From Microbulbifer sp. ALW1 (GTDB lineage Bacteria > Pseudomonadota > Gammaproteobacteria > Pseudomonadales > Cellvibrionaceae), in contig NZ_CP047569.1 in NCBI RefSeq assembly GCF_009903625.1, positions 1,768,501 to 1,832,500 of the forward strand: DNA of 64,000 nt, given 5' to 3'. Made by a program: the position numbers and the translations under genes. Below the pieces are notes generated by a model, which saw only the letters and a program-made list of their open reading frames with translations, did not search any database and was not told the DNA's origin. Below are positions 9,326-17,886 of the stretch, piece after piece; position 1 is the first letter of the stretch, and every line of letters starts with the position of its first letter.

Positions 9326-12103
9326 CTAGAACTGCAGCGTCACACTACCGTAGAAGAAGCGACCAACGGTGTCGTAGCTTCTCATCAGGGTGTTCATGTC
9401 ATCGTTGTTGGTGACATAAGGGGGCTGCTGGTTCCACATATTGCGGATACCGCCGGTCAGGGTGACGTTCTCCCAACGGAAGTAGTTGAAGTTCACGTCC
9501 TGATACCAGGTGGCATCGATTTGGGTGGCCAGATCGGTGGGTGACGGATCGAAGTCATCCACTTCCCCGAGCATGCGCACGGTGGTGAAGGCGCTCCAGC
9601 AGTCGTACTCATAGCCCACGGTGCCGTAGAACTTCCACTCTGGGAATGCCACGATGGCGGTAGTTACTGGGTCAGCGCCATAGAAGCCGGCCAGGTCGAT
9701 GGTCGGGTCATCGGCACTGCCGCGGTACTTCCACTCGTGCAGGTAGGTTGCCGAGAGGTTGACGCTCACTACGCCGGGGCCGGCATCAATGCTGTAGTCG
9801 AAGCCTAAGTCGACACCGGAGGTTTCGAAGGTGGCAACGTTCTGGCTGTTCAGCAGCTGACCGGCAATCGTCAGGTCAGAGGCCCGGCGGGTGGGCGCGC
9901 CGGCGGATGGGCTGGTACCCACGGCTGGTGCACCAGTGATCAGGTCACACAGGGGGGAGCTGAAGTTGGCGCTTTCGTAACAGCCCTGAACGATGGTGTT
10001 GGTGGTCAGGGTACCAATAGCATCGTCGATGCTGATATTGAAGTAGTCGACGGTAAAGCCCATGTCATCGGTAAAGGTGGGGGTCCACACGATACCCAGG
10101 GTGTAGCTCTCGGACTTCTCAGCCTCCAGGTCCGGGTTGCCGCCAAACAGGCCGGTGGCCTGGGTTGAGGCAATGGTTGTGCCTGGGGCAATGCCATCTG
10201 CCTGACAGTTGGCCCGTACGTTGGCACTGTCGGTTGCGCCGTATTCGTTACAGGGGTCGGCATAGGTTTCCGCAGAGACAGTCGCGGTCAGGAACAGGTC
10301 GTCCAGACCCGGAGCGCGGAAGCCTTCGGAGTAAGTGCCCCGGAAGCGCAGTTCATCGAGCGGTGCGTACTCCAGTACAACCCCGAAGGTAGTGTCATCG
10401 CCGATAGTGCTGTAATCCGAGTAACGGAAGGAGGCTTCAAAGGCCAGCACTTGTGCCCAGGGGCGACCATCCAGAACCGGGACTCGCACCTCGCCGTAGA
10501 ATTCGTCGACGCTATAGTTACCGCCCCAGGCATCACCGTTTACAAAGTAAATCTGGCCAATTTCCGCCGCACCATCCGGAACAATTTCGGTACGTTCGGC
10601 GCGGTTCTCGTAGCCGACAGCCCAGGCCGGTGCTTCGCTGGCCAGGCTCCAGTCGCCGAAGTCGCCAACCAGGTTGGCTTGTACGCTGCGCAGGGAGGAT
10701 CGCTCGATTGGCGAGTTAGTAACCAGGGCGTAGTCCTGCATTTCTTGTGTCAGGGTGCCGGAGGCAAAGGGGTTCCAGGCAGTTACCCCGGTTGCACCCA
10801 CTGCGGCGGCACACTCAGGGTCGGCGGCACAGGCTACAGGGTCCAGCAGGTTTTCAAAGCGCACGGTATTGCCGCGGCCACGGTCAATTTGTGAATCGAT
10901 CCAGCGCGAGTAGTTGTAGGACACATCCCAGGTCCACTCGTTACAGAATTCACCTTCCAGGCCGATGACGCCGCGCCAGGTGTTCAGATCCTGAGTAAAT
11001 GCGCGACCACCGGTTTCTTCCAGACGGCGGCCGATTGTCACGGTTTCATCCAGAGGATTGTAGGGGTTGGTGACAGGCACTTCCGGTGCCCAGAATGTGC
11101 CTTCTGCGGCCATCAACTGATCGGAGCGGCGGTTAACGAATGAAAGCTCGCTGAAGCCACGGAAAGTGGTCACATCTTTCCAGTCGTACAGCTCATAGCT
11201 GCCGTACCCATAAATAGACGCGACTTCTTGTGGCGTCGACAGGTAGCTGGCATCGGCAAAGTTGTAGGCATCCGTCGCGGCATTGAAATTCCGAACCACG
11301 CCGGTAACGGGGTCAACAATCAGCTGGTCTGAATTGGATTCAGGTGAGAAGCGTGCGGGGGTGGTTGTGGAACTACCACCACAAACTATCCTGCCGCCAA
11401 TTTCCCGAAGCGGGCACTCCGAGAAGCGACGATCCCCTTGGCCAATCTCTTCGCGCTTGGTGTATTGCGCGTTCATCATTACGTGGCCTTTGTCGTTACC
11501 GGTACCAATGGTCATCGCCGCAAGGTATTCGTCGCCGTCCCCATGCGTAGAGGAGCCGTAGTCGAAGGTGAGCTCGGCACCCTCAAATCCTTTCTTGGTG
11601 ATGATGTTGATAACCCCGGCGATGGCGTCGGAACCGTAAATGGTTGATGCACCGTCACGCAGAATTTCTACACGCTCGATGATGGACGTGGGAATGGTGT
11701 TCAGGTCGACGACACCGGTAGCGCCGCCCGAAGAACTGAGGCGGCGGCCGTTCATCAGGATCAGGGTGCGGGAAGAGCCAAGACCGCGTAGAGAAGCGGT
11801 GGCCAGACCGGCGCTGCCGTTGTTCACTGACGAGCCCAGCTGACCACCTGTCATTGACGGAATATTTTGCAGGAAGTCTTCCAGGGTGGTTTGACCGGAC
11901 TGCTCTAACTGAGCGGCGTCAAACACGCTGATGGGGGTGGCGCTATTGGCATCTGTCGCACGTTGGATGCGAGAACCGGTGACGACAATTTCCTCTACCT
12001 GTGCCTGAGTATCCTGGGCAAAAGATATGGAGGAAAAACTCGATGAAACCGCAGCTGCCGCGATTGCGCCCTTAATTGCCCGAGAAAGACGGGTTTTGTC
12101 CAT
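9326..12103 (-). CDS. TonB-dependent outer-membrane receptor
   Basis: A 925-aa receptor from the ATG at 12103. That start has AGGAGAGG just upstream and gives a proper signal peptide (MDKTRLSRAIKGAIAAAA to SFAQ); the longer frame to 12148 adds 15 residues without one. TonB box region VEEIVVTGSRIQRA. The plug has LRGLGSSRTLILMNGRR and DGASTIYGSDAIAGVINII. The barrel ends VTLQF. Four Cys occur close together in two loop regions (ACAADPECAA, and others), unusual but common in this family. No STN domain, so it is not obviously under FecIR control despite lying next to the STN receptor. Substrate unknown. Confidence 0.92.
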   Translation of the reverse strand: MDKTRLSRAIKGAIAAAAVSSSFSSISFAQDTQAQVEEIVVTGSRIQRATDANSATPISVFDAAQLEQSGQTTLEDFLQNIPSMTGGQLGSSVNNGSAGLATASLRGLGSSRTLILMNGRRLSSSGGATGVVDLNTIPTSIIERVEILRDGASTIYGSDAIAGVINIITKKGFEGAELTFDYGSSTHGDGDEYLAAMTIGTGNDKGHVMMNAQYTKREEIGQGDRRFSECPLREIGGRIVCGGSSTTTPARFSPESNSDQLIVDPVTGVVRNFNAATDAYNFADASYLSTPQEVASIYGYGSYELYDWKDVTTFRGFSELSFVNRRSDQLMAAEGTFWAPEVPVTNPYNPLDETVTIGRRLEETGGRAFTQDLNTWRGVIGLEGEFCNEWTWDVSYNYSRWIDSQIDRGRGNTVRFENLLDPVACAADPECAAAVGATGVTAWNPFASGTLTQEMQDYALVTNSPIERSSLRSVQANLVGDFGDWSLASEAPAWAVGYENRAERTEIVPDGAAEIGQIYFVNGDAWGGNYSVDEFYGEVRVPVLDGRPWAQVLAFEASFRYSDYSTIGDDTTFGVVLEYAPLDELRFRGTYSEGFRAPGLDDLFLTATVSAETYADPCNEYGATDSANVRANCQADGIAPGTTIASTQATGLFGGNPDLEAEKSESYTLGIVWTPTFTDDMGFTVDYFNISIDDAIGTLTTNTIVQGCYESANFSSPLCDLITGAPAVGTSPSAGAPTRRASDLTIAGQLLNSQNVATFETSGVDLGFDYSIDAGPGVVSVNLSATYLHEWKYRGSADDPTIDLAGFYGADPVTTAIVAFPEWKFYGTVGYEYDCWSAFTTVRMLGEVDDFDPSPTDLATQIDATWYQDVNFNYFRWENVTLTGGIRNMWNQQPPYVTNNDDMNTLMRSYDTVGRFFYGSVTLQF

Positions 12104-12432
12104 GGTATACCTCTCCTGATACCGGTAATGTTCGCCGAATTTGGCCATGCCCTCCCTGACAACTGCTTACTTCTATCAACAAGAGGCTTGCTAACAACCC
12201 TAGAACAATTTTTCTCAGTTCAAGGTTATTCGTGAATGAAATTGCGCCTTTGGTTCAAATGTGCCAATTGCGACGTCAGGGGAGGGGAAAATAGCGAACA
12301 GTGTGTGCGCTGGTTGCCGCTCGGAGGTGGGTGTTGTGCGACAGTTGCGGAGTGGTGACCCGGGTCATGGGGGCGATGGAATCAGAATAGAGGGGAAACC
12401 GGAAAGGGGAAAACCGATTGGCACCGGCTGCT
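12104..12432. other. Gap between the third receptor and the STN receptor
   Basis: About 330 bp. It must hold the promoter of the 9326-12103 gene. No clear terminator for the STN receptor upstream of it was found, and no other feature. Confidence 0.4.
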
Positions 12433-15327
12433 TCACATATTGAAACTGAAGGTGGTGTACCAGTAGCGGCCGGTAAGGTCGTAGGTGCGCGCATCAAAAT
12501 TGTCATTGAATGCTGATGCGGCAAAAGGTGGGGCATTGTCGAATACGTTATCGATGCCAATGGCAAAGCGATAACCGCTGGGGATCGCGTAGGCGAGCTG
12601 CATGTCGTGGGTCGACCAGCTGTGGATAGTGCGCGTTACCGATTGATCATTCAGGGTAAAGTTTTCATTGAGGTTGCTGACATAGTGAAGGGTATAACCG
12701 CCCTCCCAGCGACCCCGCTGCCAGTAAATTCCCGTATTGGCTTTCCATTGCGGCAGTGAGCCCGCACCGCCACTGGCCGAGTCGGCAAAGGTACCGGCCA
12801 GGTCTTCGATGGGGCTGCCGGGCGCAAGCTGGTTCAGGTAGCTCGCCATGTAGCTGCTATTCATGGACCAGCGAATCAGGCCGAGCTCTCGCGACTGGTG
12901 CTGGTATCGCAAGGTACTGTCCAGGCCACGTACTTCCCGGGCGCCGATATTGAGACGGGTGGCGACGATGCGGGTGATGTCGCCACGACTATCCCGCAGC
13001 ACACGATCACTGAACAGGCCGTTGTTCGCATTCTGGTTGATCAGATACTGCGGGCTGGTGTCGATGACGTCGTTCTGGCGAATTTCGAAGAAATCCAGGC
13101 TGGCCTGAAAGCCGGTAAAGTCCCCCGGTGTCCACACGAACCCCAGTGAACGGTTGTCAGAAGTTTCCGGTTGCAGCTCCGGGTTGCCGCCGAATTCGGT
13201 CAAATACTGGATGCGCGCCTGGTCCGCGCGGCCACTGCAGCCGGGGAGCTGGTTGGCATTACTGTTGGTGCAGGGGTCAAACAGGAATTCCTGGCTCTGA
13301 TAGCCGGTCTGGTTCATGTCGACCAGAGTAGGCGCCTTGAAGCCGGTGGCATAACTGGCGCGAACGAGCATGGTCGGCCACGGGCGCCAGCGGAGTGCCA
13401 TTTTGGGGTTGGCGGTATTACCGAAGTCGCTGTAATCGGAATAGCGCACGGCGCCATCCAGCCACAAGCTGTCGGCGCGCAGCGGTAGAGAAATTTCTGC
13501 AAAAGCTTCACCGATCAGTCGTTTACCCTCAGCGGCGCCAGAGGCGATACCCCCGATCAGAGAGGAGCCGTTGGCATCTGTTGAGGTGAAATCGATCGCC
13601 TCCCGTCGCACCTCGACCCCGGCCGCTGCCAGAATGTCGCCGGCAGCATTCTTGCTCAGGGGACCATTGGCAATATAGGTGAGGGAGTTCATGCGGCTGG
13701 TGCCATCCACGTGGTTTGTTCCGCGGATGTAATCCAGTTGTGCCTGATCAATGCTGCCGGTACTGCCGAGCAGGTTGACCGGCACGCAGCCTGAATCGGG
13801 CGAGCAGATATCAGGGCCCTTGAGTGCCGAGGACAGTCGGTTGGGGTCCATCAGGTTATTGAGGGATTCCTTGGCGTGGGTGTAATGCGCGGCGGCAGTC
13901 AGTTCCCATTGCCAGGCATCGACGACGCCTTTGAACCCTGTATTCACACGCCAGGTATCGGTGCCGTTATTTTGTACCCTCGGCCCCAGTTCCAGCACCC
14001 GCTTGCGCACATCGGTAATCTCCTCCCCAAATGGATTGTGGATTTGATCGGCAGCGATCGTCAGGTCGCCATTGTCAAAGCGGGTAAAGACCGGTGTCGG
14101 CGCCATGGTGGATTCGGAGCGGGTGCGAACCGCCATGATTTCCGCGAAGGCTTCCACTTCTTCGCTGAGCAGGTGGTTGCCAGCCAGATAGAAGGACTGT
14201 CGCTCCGAGGGCACCAGGGCCGAGGTGTACTCACGGAAGTTGTACAGGTCGTCCAGAGTCCAGGGGCGCACCCCATCTTCGGTGTTGGTGACCACCCCAT
14301 CGGCGAGGGCGATATAACCCTGCGGGGATGCGGACGAGCGCAGGTCGGTGCCACCGCGGCTGCGGTTGTCGGCGGAAGCTGACAGATCGCGGTCACGGCT
14401 GAGAATTTCCCCCTGGCGGTAATGCGCCAGGCTGAACATCAGGTGGCTGTCTTCGTCGCCGCCGCCCCAGGTGATGCTATAAGAGTTGGTTTGCTGATCG
14501 TTGCGGCTCGATTGTCCGTGATAGGTATTGACCGAGAGACCATCAAAGTCCCGGCGCAGAATGATATTGACCACTCCGGCGATGGCATCGGAGCCGTATA
14601 CCGCAGAGGCGCCATCTTTCAGTATCTCGATCCGGTCCACCGCAGACAGCGGGATGGTGTTGAGGTCGGCGGCTTCACCGCCAAAGCCATTGTTGACGAT
14701 GCGCCGGCCGTTGATCAGTACCAGCGTGTTGCTCGCGGGAAGCCCCCGCAGGGTCACCGTCGCCGTGCCGTTACCGCCGTTGGTTACCGATGTACTGGTG
14801 GAGTTGCCGGATACCGCTGGTAAATACTTCAGCAATTCCGAAATTGTCTGGGCGCCGGTAATTTCGAGTTCTGGTTGGGCCAGTACATCAATAGGTGCGT
14901 AGCTGTCCATTTTCAGGTGGCGCAGGTGGCTACCGGTCAGGCTTTGCCCGGTGACAATGATTTCCTCTGCGGGCAGCGGGGGTGACGAGGTGGTGCTTTC
15001 CGCGGGTTCAGCTTTTCTCTCCACGATGGCGACCGCATTGGTGCCAGTGTGGGTAAATGTCAGCGGGGTTTTGTCGAGCAGCTGTTGCAGGGCCGGGGCA
15101 ATGCTGCCGTCCGGAGTATCCAGCTGTCGTTCGGAAATAATGATGGATGCGGCGTTGTCGGCCTGGACCACCAGGGACACACGGCATTGGCGCCCGAGAC
15201 TGATCAGAGCCTGGGAGAGGCTGCCGGCGGAAAGTTGCACGCCAGATTCCGGGCAGGCGGCCGCAGCACCCTCAGAGAGGGCAAGCAATCCAGACAGTGA
15301 CAGTGGAGCCCAGCGCCGGAAATTCAA
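12433..15327 (-). CDS. FecA-type TonB-dependent transducer with STN domain
   Basis: A 964-aa receptor with an N-terminal secretin/TonB short domain at about residues 29-105 (LSAGSLSQALISLGRQ, then QLLDKTPLTFTHTG), then TonB box EEIIVTGQSLTG (~125), plug (TVTLRGLPASNTLVLINGRR, DGASAVYGSDAIAGVVNII) and barrel ending FSFNM. The STN domain of FecA-like proteins contacts a FecR-type anti-sigma factor in the periplasm when ligand is bound. Start is TTG at 15327: an in-frame TGA lies four codons upstream, so no earlier start exists, and the signal peptide follows directly. Genes for FecR-like and FecI-like partners lie immediately upstream in the same direction. Ligand unknown. Confidence 0.9.
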   Translation of the reverse strand: MNFRRWAPLSLSGLLALSEGAAAACPESGVQLSAGSLSQALISLGRQCRVSLVVQADNAASIIISERQLDTPDGSIAPALQQLLDKTPLTFTHTGTNAVAIVERKAEPAESTTSSPPLPAEEIIVTGQSLTGSHLRHLKMDSYAPIDVLAQPELEITGAQTISELLKYLPAVSGNSTSTSVTNGGNGTATVTLRGLPASNTLVLINGRRIVNNGFGGEAADLNTIPLSAVDRIEILKDGASAVYGSDAIAGVVNIILRRDFDGLSVNTYHGQSSRNDQQTNSYSITWGGGDEDSHLMFSLAHYRQGEILSRDRDLSASADNRSRGGTDLRSSASPQGYIALADGVVTNTEDGVRPWTLDDLYNFREYTSALVPSERQSFYLAGNHLLSEEVEAFAEIMAVRTRSESTMAPTPVFTRFDNGDLTIAADQIHNPFGEEITDVRKRVLELGPRVQNNGTDTWRVNTGFKGVVDAWQWELTAAAHYTHAKESLNNLMDPNRLSSALKGPDICSPDSGCVPVNLLGSTGSIDQAQLDYIRGTNHVDGTSRMNSLTYIANGPLSKNAAGDILAAAGVEVRREAIDFTSTDANGSSLIGGIASGAAEGKRLIGEAFAEISLPLRADSLWLDGAVRYSDYSDFGNTANPKMALRWRPWPTMLVRASYATGFKAPTLVDMNQTGYQSQEFLFDPCTNSNANQLPGCSGRADQARIQYLTEFGGNPELQPETSDNRSLGFVWTPGDFTGFQASLDFFEIRQNDVIDTSPQYLINQNANNGLFSDRVLRDSRGDITRIVATRLNIGAREVRGLDSTLRYQHQSRELGLIRWSMNSSYMASYLNQLAPGSPIEDLAGTFADSASGGAGSLPQWKANTGIYWQRGRWEGGYTLHYVSNLNENFTLNDQSVTRTIHSWSTHDMQLAYAIPSGYRFAIGIDNVFDNAPPFAASAFNDNFDARTYDLTGRYWYTTFSFNM

Positions 15328-15420
15328 ATCAGCTCATCCCACCCGCGCCTGCAGCGCGATCAGCGACTCAAGCGGCGGTTTTTACTTGTTAGTGTTGGTG
15401 GGTGCCAGTCAGCTTTTGGC

Positions 15421-15475
15421 TAAAAAAAGAACGATCACCCAAGGCGGGATTTATATCTCAGTTGGGCTTGGGTGA
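15421..15475 (-). terminator. Possible terminator between fecR-like gene and STN receptor
   Basis: Arms TCACCCAAG (15435-15443) and CTTGGGTGA (15467-15475) are perfect; the loop is 23 nt and contains the fecR-like stop codon. On the minus strand the hairpin is followed by TCG and then a T-rich run (A-run at 15422-15428). It could partly uncouple receptor expression from the regulators. Confidence 0.5.
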
Positions 15476-16540
15476 CAAGAGAGTCAGGTTGGGGTCGCTG
15501 TGATCCTGGTCCAAACCCAGCGCTGTGGCGATGGCCGAGAGGGTGTTTTCCGGGTCGGTCAGCTCAAAGGTGCCGGACAGTGTGCGGTCACTGACGCCGG
15601 GCGCCGCGGCCACCGGCACTTTGAGGTAGCGGTTGAGTTCTTCCAGTGCTTCGCTCAGTGGGGTTTCCTCAAACACCAGCTGGCCCTGAGTCCAGTCCAG
15701 CGCTTCTTCCGGAGAGGTGCGGGCCACATCGGACAGGCCGCTGTTGGAAACGCTGACTTTCTGGTTGCGGGTCAGCTTCACGGATTCTGGCTGCAGACCG
15801 CTGGCGGTTTGCGACTCGCTGACAGCGACAACACCACCGGTCACAGAAACGCGGGTATTCTCAGGATTGCGCTCTACATTGAACTGGGTGCCGAGCACTC
15901 GGATATTGGCGCTACCCGCCGCCACAGTGAAGGGGCGGGAGGTCTGGCGGGCGACATCAAAGTAGGCCTCACCGCGAAGTAACTGGGTGCGGCGCTCTTC
16001 CCGGCTGAAGTTAACGATCAGCTCGGAATTGGTATTCAGTTGTACTTTGGAGCCATCGGCGAGGTCAATGGTGCGGGTTTCACCAATGGCTGTGGTATAC
16101 ATGTGCTGCTGAACCGGGGCTTGCTGCAGCCACTGGTTGCCAATCCACAGGGCAACACCGAGGCAGGCCGCAACGGCGCTTCCGCCCATCAGCCACTGGG
16201 GCAGGTTCCAGCCGGCATCAATTTGGGTATCAGTGTTTTTGTTTTTGGTCGGGCGTTTGGCGCTTGGCTGGCTATACCGAGCTTGCGCGCGATGCTGGGC
16301 GCTGGGAACACTTTCGGGGTAAAGGTCGTCGAGAGGCAGGTGGGCGAGAACGCCAAGGTCGCCCCAGAGCTCCGCCATCTCATCAAATGCCTGGCGGTTG
16401 GCTGGGGAATCGGACATCCATTGGGCAAAAGCGCGGCGGTCAGCATTGCTGAGCGCATCGGAACGCAGGCGAGCGATCCAGGCACACGCCTGGTCCAGCC
16501 TGTCTTCCGTTGGTACTTCTTGTACTTCCTGAGGGTTCAC
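15458..16540 (-). CDS. FecR-family anti-sigma factor / sigma regulator
   Basis: A 360-aa single-pass inner-membrane protein that holds and activates the cognate ECF sigma factor in response to the receptor. The N-terminal cytoplasmic domain (~10-65, with ACAWIARLRS and FAQWMSDSPANRQAFDE) is the FecR N-terminal (DUF4880) motif with conserved Trp. TM helix ~118-137 (MGGSAVAACLGVALWIGNQW). The periplasmic FecR domain (~150-245) has IGETRTIDLADGSKVQLNTNS and VLGTQFNV. The C-terminal ~60 residues are STN-like (LSEALEELNRYLKVPV). GTG start. Between sigma factor and STN receptor, as expected. Confidence 0.9.
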   Translation of the reverse strand: MNPQEVQEVPTEDRLDQACAWIARLRSDALSNADRRAFAQWMSDSPANRQAFDEMAELWGDLGVLAHLPLDDLYPESVPSAQHRAQARYSQPSAKRPTKNKNTDTQIDAGWNLPQWLMGGSAVAACLGVALWIGNQWLQQAPVQQHMYTTAIGETRTIDLADGSKVQLNTNSELIVNFSREERRTQLLRGEAYFDVARQTSRPFTVAAGSANIRVLGTQFNVERNPENTRVSVTGGVVAVSESQTASGLQPESVKLTRNQKVSVSNSGLSDVARTSPEEALDWTQGQLVFEETPLSEALEELNRYLKVPVAAAPGVSDRTLSGTFELTDPENTLSAIATALGLDQDHSDPNLTLLSPKPN

Positions 16541-16961
16541 CGCACTAATACCTTGTTTTCCAATAACCTGTCGATCTGCCTACCAGAGTTGTCTTTCGAG
16601 CGATTTCTCCCAGTCGGCACCATTGGTGCTTTCTGCAGTATCGGCGCATTCTATGCTTTTTGATGCTGAATGCACTAATCTGGTGCTGGGTTGAGGCGCT
16701 CAAAACAACGCGTCCGGTCGTCCTGTGCAATAATTGCGATAAATCGACGCAAAATTTAGCACATATTTCTCGCGGAGTCCGTCATTTCTTAATTGGATAC
16801 CGCTACTCATATACAAGACGAGCGATTGCCTCGCTACCTCAATAAATAATCATTTTTTTTGTTGCAGGGCGGTGCGCTCTGTAGGGCTGGCGCACCAAGG
16901 TGGCGCAGGGGGCGGTGCGCGCGGGATTTACCTCCCGTATGAGTTGCTATGAATCAGAAAC
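16541..16961. other. 420-bp gap between sigma factor and fecR-like genes
   Basis: In most FecIR pairs these genes touch or overlap. Here the gap holds no convincing gene. An imperfect GC-rich inverted repeat is present near 16890-16910 and a T-run at about 16851-16860. A separate promoter for the fecR-like gene is likely but was not located. Confidence 0.45.
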
Positions 16962-17492
16962 TCAGGAAAGGTTCCCGGCTTTTTGGCGGCAGGCTTTGAG
17001 GGCTTGCAGTATGTATTTCTCGACGCTGCTGACGGAAATGTTCATTTCCTGGGCAATCTCGGAATAGGAGAGGCCCCGGCTTCTATGCAGGAGAAAAGCC
17101 TGGCGGCATTTCAGGGGGAGGCTGTCCATGGCCTGGTGGATGGCCTCGAGCTGCTGTCGGGCAGCCAGCACCCGCTCGGGGGACTGGTGGTCGGCATAGT
17201 CGTCGTCCATCGTGGTTGCGCCCTCAGCGGGCAGCTGTTGATTGATGTACTCAATGTGCAGCTTGCCCCGGCGCAGCTGGTCCACCGCCAGATTGTTGGC
17301 AATTTGAAACAGGTAGGCGCGGGGGTTCTCCAGGTCCTTCTCGTCGCTGAGCTTTTGCAGGCGTAAGTAGGCGTGCTGGGCGATATCTTCGGCGTCTTCG
17401 GTGCTGCGCACGATGCGGGTGACAAAGCGCACCAGTGCCTGGCCGTGATCGGCAAACAGCTTCTCCAGAAGTGTCTTCCGGGCTCTATTCAT
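16962..17492 (-). CDS. FecI-type ECF sigma factor
   Basis: A 176-aa extracytoplasmic-function sigma-70. Region 2 spans ~15-75, with STEDAEDIAQHAYLRL and RAYLFQIANNLAVDQLRR, the last part being the -10 recognition and core-binding helix. Region 4 spans ~118-168, with LPLKCRQAFLLHRSRGLSYSEIA and then the recognition helix NISVSSVEKYI. Length and motifs are typical of FecI-like iron or substrate-starvation sigma factors. It is the first gene of the minus-strand cluster sigma, anti-sigma, STN receptor, and probably drives transcription of the receptor. Confidence 0.93.
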   Translation of the reverse strand: MNRARKTLLEKLFADHGQALVRFVTRIVRSTEDAEDIAQHAYLRLQKLSDEKDLENPRAYLFQIANNLAVDQLRRGKLHIEYINQQLPAEGATTMDDDYADHQSPERVLAARQQLEAIHQAMDSLPLKCRQAFLLHRSRGLSYSEIAQEMNISVSSVEKYILQALKACRQKAGNLS

Positions 17493-17886
17493 TAGTTAGT
17501 GGGGTCCCGTACAGCGCTCTTTGTGGTTGTTCTTAGCGTTTGTTGTAGTTGTTTTGCGGTGTTTTGCATTGCTTTTATTCGAGCTCGGCAAGTTATAACA
17601 CAGGCGGATAGCAATCGACGAGTGGTCGTTTTGGCACGATAAAGTGACTCATTAGCCCATATCCTCAATTTTTTGGCGGCTAAGTCAACGTCGGCCGTGT
17701 GATTGGCGGGTGTCTATTCCTGTGCGGTGATGCCGGTATAATGGCCGGCTTCTCGGTGTTCAATGTCGACAATATCGAGCCCACTGTCGGAAAAAACTGG
17801 TGTGACCAAATGTTACGTTCCAGTTCTGCTGGCAGTGCAGGCCCCTTACGTATTAATCAGGGCACCTCCCAGGGTGCGGAGAGCGA
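17493..17886. other. Divergent intergenic region between sigma factor and dnaX
   Basis: About 390 bp shared by the sigma-factor promoter on the minus strand and the dnaX promoter on the plus strand. A good -10 hexamer TATAAT lies at 17737-17742 within CCGGTATAATGGCC; no good -35 is seen at 16-18 nt. That leaves a dnaX leader of about 140 nt. In many relatives the 4.5S RNA gene precedes dnaX, but its conserved tetraloop and asymmetric-loop sequence is absent here. Confidence 0.5.

Noticed and set aside
9872..9895. Receptor residues PTRRASDL, close to the translated sequencing-adapter signature PTRRSSDL
   Set aside because: The bases differ from the adapter at about eight of 23 positions, mostly third codon positions, and the frame continues as normal receptor. 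Coincidence is likelier than contamination.
17493..17886. 4.5S RNA (ffs) gene upstream of dnaX
   Set aside because: Looked for because it often lies here, but the conserved GGTCAGGTCCGGAAGGAAGC-like core is missing.
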